From Verrucomicrobiota bacterium (lineage in GTDB: Bacteria; Verrucomicrobiota; Verrucomicrobiia; Chthoniobacterales; UBA10450): DNA of 14,333 bases. The number at the start of each line of letters is the position of its first letter. Position 1 is the first letter of the stretch. The notes under the pieces were generated by a model, which did no database searches, was not told the origin of the DNA, and was given only the letters and a program-made list of their open reading frames with translations. The DNA is taken from assembly GCA_003219095.1 (NCBI GenBank), contig QHPM01000112.1, forward strand, positions 1 to 14,333, given 5' to 3'. Positions 12,128-14,333 of the stretch are shown piece after piece. The translations under genes were made by a program, and so were the position numbers.

Positions 12128-14288
12128 GATCAAGAATCGCGCTCACTAAATTCTGGGGCACCTGCTCGAAATGTGACGGTTCCATCGAGTAACTCGAGCG
12201 ACCCTTCGAAAGCGACCGAATCGCAGTCGCGTAACCGAACATTTCCGCGAGCGGAACTTCCGCGTTCACGATGGTGAGATTGCCGCGCGCTTCAATGCTA
12301 TCGATGCGCGCACGCCGGCGATTCAAGTCACCGATGATATCGCCCTGATACTCTTCCGGGGTGCTGTTTTCCACTTTCATGATCGGTTCGAGCAGAATCG
12401 GCTTGCCCTGTTTGAAACCATCTTTCATGGCAAAGATCGCGGCCATTTTGAAAGCGAGCTCGTTGGAATCGACTTCGTGATAACTGCCGTAAACGATATC
12501 GACCTCTACGTCGATCACCGGATAACCGCCGAGCACACCATTTAGCACCGCTTCTTCGATGCCTTTCTTGACCGCGGGGATATATTCGCGCGGAATCACG
12601 CCGCCGACGATCTTATTCTCGACCACCAAACCGGTCCCTCGGCTAGCCGGACGCACGTCGACTTCCACGTGACCGTATTGTCCGCGACCGCCGGATTGCT
12701 TGATCAATTTCCCGACACCGTGCGCGCCGCCGGTGATTGTCTCACGATACGCGATTTGCGGTTTGCCCGCGTTCGCGTCCACTTTGAACTCACGGAACAT
12801 ACGATCGCGAATAATTTCCAAATGCAGCTCGCCCATTCCGGCGATGATGGTCTGTCCCGTGTCTTCGTGGGTGTAGACGCGGAAAGTGGGATCTACCTCG
12901 GCGAGTCGTTGCAGCGCGACCCCCATTTTTTCCTGATCCAATTTTGTTTTTGGCTCAATCGCCATTGAAATAACAGGATCCGGGAACGTCGGCGGCTCGA
13001 GCAAAATCGGATAGTCCTCATCACACAGCGTATCGCCGGTGGTGATGTTCTTGATTCCGACAATGGCGGCGATGTCACCCGAGTAACACGTTTCGATATC
13101 TTCGCGTTTGTCTGCCTGAATCTGGATCAATCGCGAAATGCGTTCGCGTTTGTTCGTCCGCGGATTATAGACCGTGTCGCCTTTACTCAGGGTGCCGGAA
13201 TAAACGCGGAAGAAAACGAGTTTGCCGACATACGGATCGCTCCACAGTTTGAACGCAAGCGAGCAGAATTTTCCGTTGTCATTGGTCGCCGCTTCCATCG
13301 GTTCGTGCGTGTCGGGCTCCATGCCTTTCGCCGGCGGGATTTCGAGCGGGCTCGGCAGATAATCGACGACGGCATCGACCAGGTATTGCACGCCGATGTT
13401 CTTCAAGGCCGAGCCGCCAATGACCGGCACAAATTTGTTGGCGATCGTTTGGCGGCGAATGCCCGCCTTAAGCAATTCCGGCGTGACCGGTTTCTCATGG
13501 ATCACGGCCTCGGCCACCTCGTCATCGATGTTCGAAACCTGTTCGAGCAGGGTCGCGTAGGCCTTGTTTACAAGATTCGCATATTCCTCGGGAATATCTG
13601 TCACCTCGTAGGTCGATCCCAGTTGGTCACTGTCCGAATAAATGATCGCCTTCTTATTAATGACATCGAGCTGGCCTTTGAGTTGATCTTCCCGGCCAAG
13701 CGGGAGCAAAACCGGCCAGGCATTGGCACCGAGTTTTTTGTGAATGCTCGCCACCGACATCTCGAAATCGGCTCCGACCCGATCCATCTTGTTGATGAAG
13801 GCCAGCCGCGGCACGTTGTACTTCGTCGCCTGCCGCCAGACGGTTTCGGATTGCGGCTGCACGCCGGCGACACCGTCAAAAACTGCGATCGCACCGTCGA
13901 GCACGCGAAGGGAACGCTCGACTTCCGCCGTAAAATCAACGTGGCCGGGCGTGTCGATGATATTAATGCGCTGCTTGATCCCTTCGAAAGCTTTGTAAAC
14001 GCCTTCTTCCTTACGTTGCGCCCAACTACACGTCGTCGCCGCCGAAGTAATTGTGATCCCACGCTCGCGCTCCTGCTCCATCCAGTCGGTCACGGTTGTC
14101 CCTTCGTGCACCTCACCCATCTTGTGGATCATGCCGGTATAAAACAAGACGCGCTCAGTGATCGTGGTCTTGCCGGCATCGATGTGCGCGGCAATACCGA
14201 TGTTGCGCGTCCGCTCGAGAAGGAACTTGCGCTCCGGTGAATTCGGATTCGTCGAAGCTGGCTTTTTTTCCATCGTCGCCGTCGCCAT
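12111..14288 (-). CDS. fusA: Translation elongation factor G
   Basis: Cytoplasmic GTPase that drives mRNA-tRNA translocation and, with RRF, ribosome recycling. It has 725 residues (E. coli 704), with a polar N-terminal extension of about 20. G1 is AHIDAGKTT (residues 34-42); then [13 protein letters not shown] (switch I), DTPGHVDFT (G3, with the catalytic histidine), [11 protein letters not shown] (G4) and GSALKNIGV (G5). Later domains show [45 protein letters not shown], and the C-terminal [29 protein letters not shown] block. The ATG at 14288 is four bases after the rpsG stop (TAATTTTATG); the ATG eight codons upstream would overlap rpsG. Its last codons form the AAGGAG of the next start. 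Confidence 0.98.
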   Translation of the reverse strand: MATATMEKKPASTNPNSPERKFLLERTRNIGIAAHIDAGKTTITERVLFYTGMIHKMGEVHEGTTVTDWMEQERERGITITSAATTCSWAQRKEEGVYKAFEGIKQRINIIDTPGHVDFTAEVERSLRVLDGAIAVFDGVAGVQPQSETVWRQATKYNVPRLAFINKMDRVGADFEMSVASIHKKLGANAWPVLLPLGREDQLKGQLDVINKKAIIYSDSDQLGSTYEVTDIPEEYANLVNKAYATLLEQVSNIDDEVAEAVIHEKPVTPELLKAGIRRQTIANKFVPVIGGSALKNIGVQYLVDAVVDYLPSPLEIPPAKGMEPDTHEPMEAATNDNGKFCSLAFKLWSDPYVGKLVFFRVYSGTLSKGDTVYNPRTNKRERISRLIQIQADKREDIETCYSGDIAAIVGIKNITTGDTLCDEDYPILLEPPTFPDPVISMAIEPKTKLDQEKMGVALQRLAEVDPTFRVYTHEDTGQTIIAGMGELHLEIIRDRMFREFKVDANAGKPQIAYRETITGGAHGVGKLIKQSGGRGQYGHVEVDVRPASRGTGLVVENKIVGGVIPREYIPAVKKGIEEAVLNGVLGGYPVIDVEVDIVYGSYHEVDSNELAFKMAAIFAMKDGFKQGKPILLEPIMKVENSTPEEYQGDIIGDLNRRRARIDSIEARGNLTIVNAEVPLAEMFGYATAIRSLSKGRSSYSMEPSHFEQVPQNLVSAILDQKETK

Positions 14289-14292
14289 AAAA

Positions 14293-14333
14293 TTACCAGC
14301 GGAAGTGCGCAAAAGCGCGGTTCGCCTGCGCCA
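14293..14333 (-). CDS. rpsG: 30S ribosomal protein S7, last codons only
   Basis: The coding strand just before fusA reads [12 protein letters not shown] then TAA, which matches the usual S7 C-terminus (ANKAFAHYRW type). Only about 12 codons are in the window; the rest lies beyond 14333. rpsG directly before fusA is the normal str-operon order. The identification rests on this short end and the position. Confidence 0.85.
   Translation of the reverse strand, partial: AQANRAFAHFRW

Noticed and set aside
13305..14240. 311-codon open frame on the plus strand opposite fusA
   Set aside because: It lies wholly antisense to a certain EF-G gene, has basic low-information composition (R/H/D-rich), and no family resemblance; it is a mirror of fusA codon bias.

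Overview
This window is the core ribosomal-protein cluster (end of the str operon, then S10 and spc) of a bacterium, and every gene lies on the minus strand, so transcription runs from position 14333 towards 1. In transcription order: rpsG (only the last codons), fusA, rpsJ, rplC, rplD, rplW, rplB, rpsS, an unrecognised secreted coiled-coil gene, rplV, rpsC, rplP, rpmC, rpsQ, rplN, rplX, rplE, rpsH, rplF, rplR, rpsE, rplO, secY and the 5' end of an adenylate kinase-type gene. Together they supply ribosome assembly (S and L proteins), elongation (EF-G) and membrane insertion of nascent proteins (SecY).

The gene order points to the PVC group, most likely Verrucomicrobiota (perhaps a Chthoniobacterales-like soil lineage). 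tuf is absent between fusA and rpsJ, rpsN is absent between rplE and rpsH, and rpmD is absent between rpsE and rplO, as I recall for Chlamydiae. The intergenic palindromes are of kinds I associate with verrucomicrobial genomes. The phylum assignment is inference; no rRNA is present. I see no promoter, classical terminator, tRNA, CRISPR or transposase gene.

Most gene junctions are tight: 4-nt ATGA overlaps or gaps of 0-22 nt. The wide gaps (37-139 nt) all contain repeats: fusA/rpsJ, rplB/rpsS, unknown gene/rplV, rplV/rpsC, rplP/rpmC, rplN/rplX and rplX/rplE. They belong to several unrelated repeat families. In four of these gaps the repeat reads as one open mini-frame on the coding strand, from the stop of the upstream gene to the start of the downstream gene. 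At fusA/rpsJ and rplN/rplX the mini-frame is 48 codons in both cases, has ATGA overlaps at both ends, and displaces the downstream start by 143 nt in both cases. At fusA/rpsJ a 17-nt sequence carrying the ribosome-binding site and ATGA is duplicated at the two ends. My reading is that repeats were inserted into translationally coupled junctions and kept where they can be translated through.

The second point of interest is the unknown gene at 8016-8861 between rpsS and rplV, two genes that are normally adjacent. It encodes a signal-peptide-like segment, a long coiled coil and a C-terminal beta-rich domain. It has an inverted repeat over its start region and a long hairpin after its stop.
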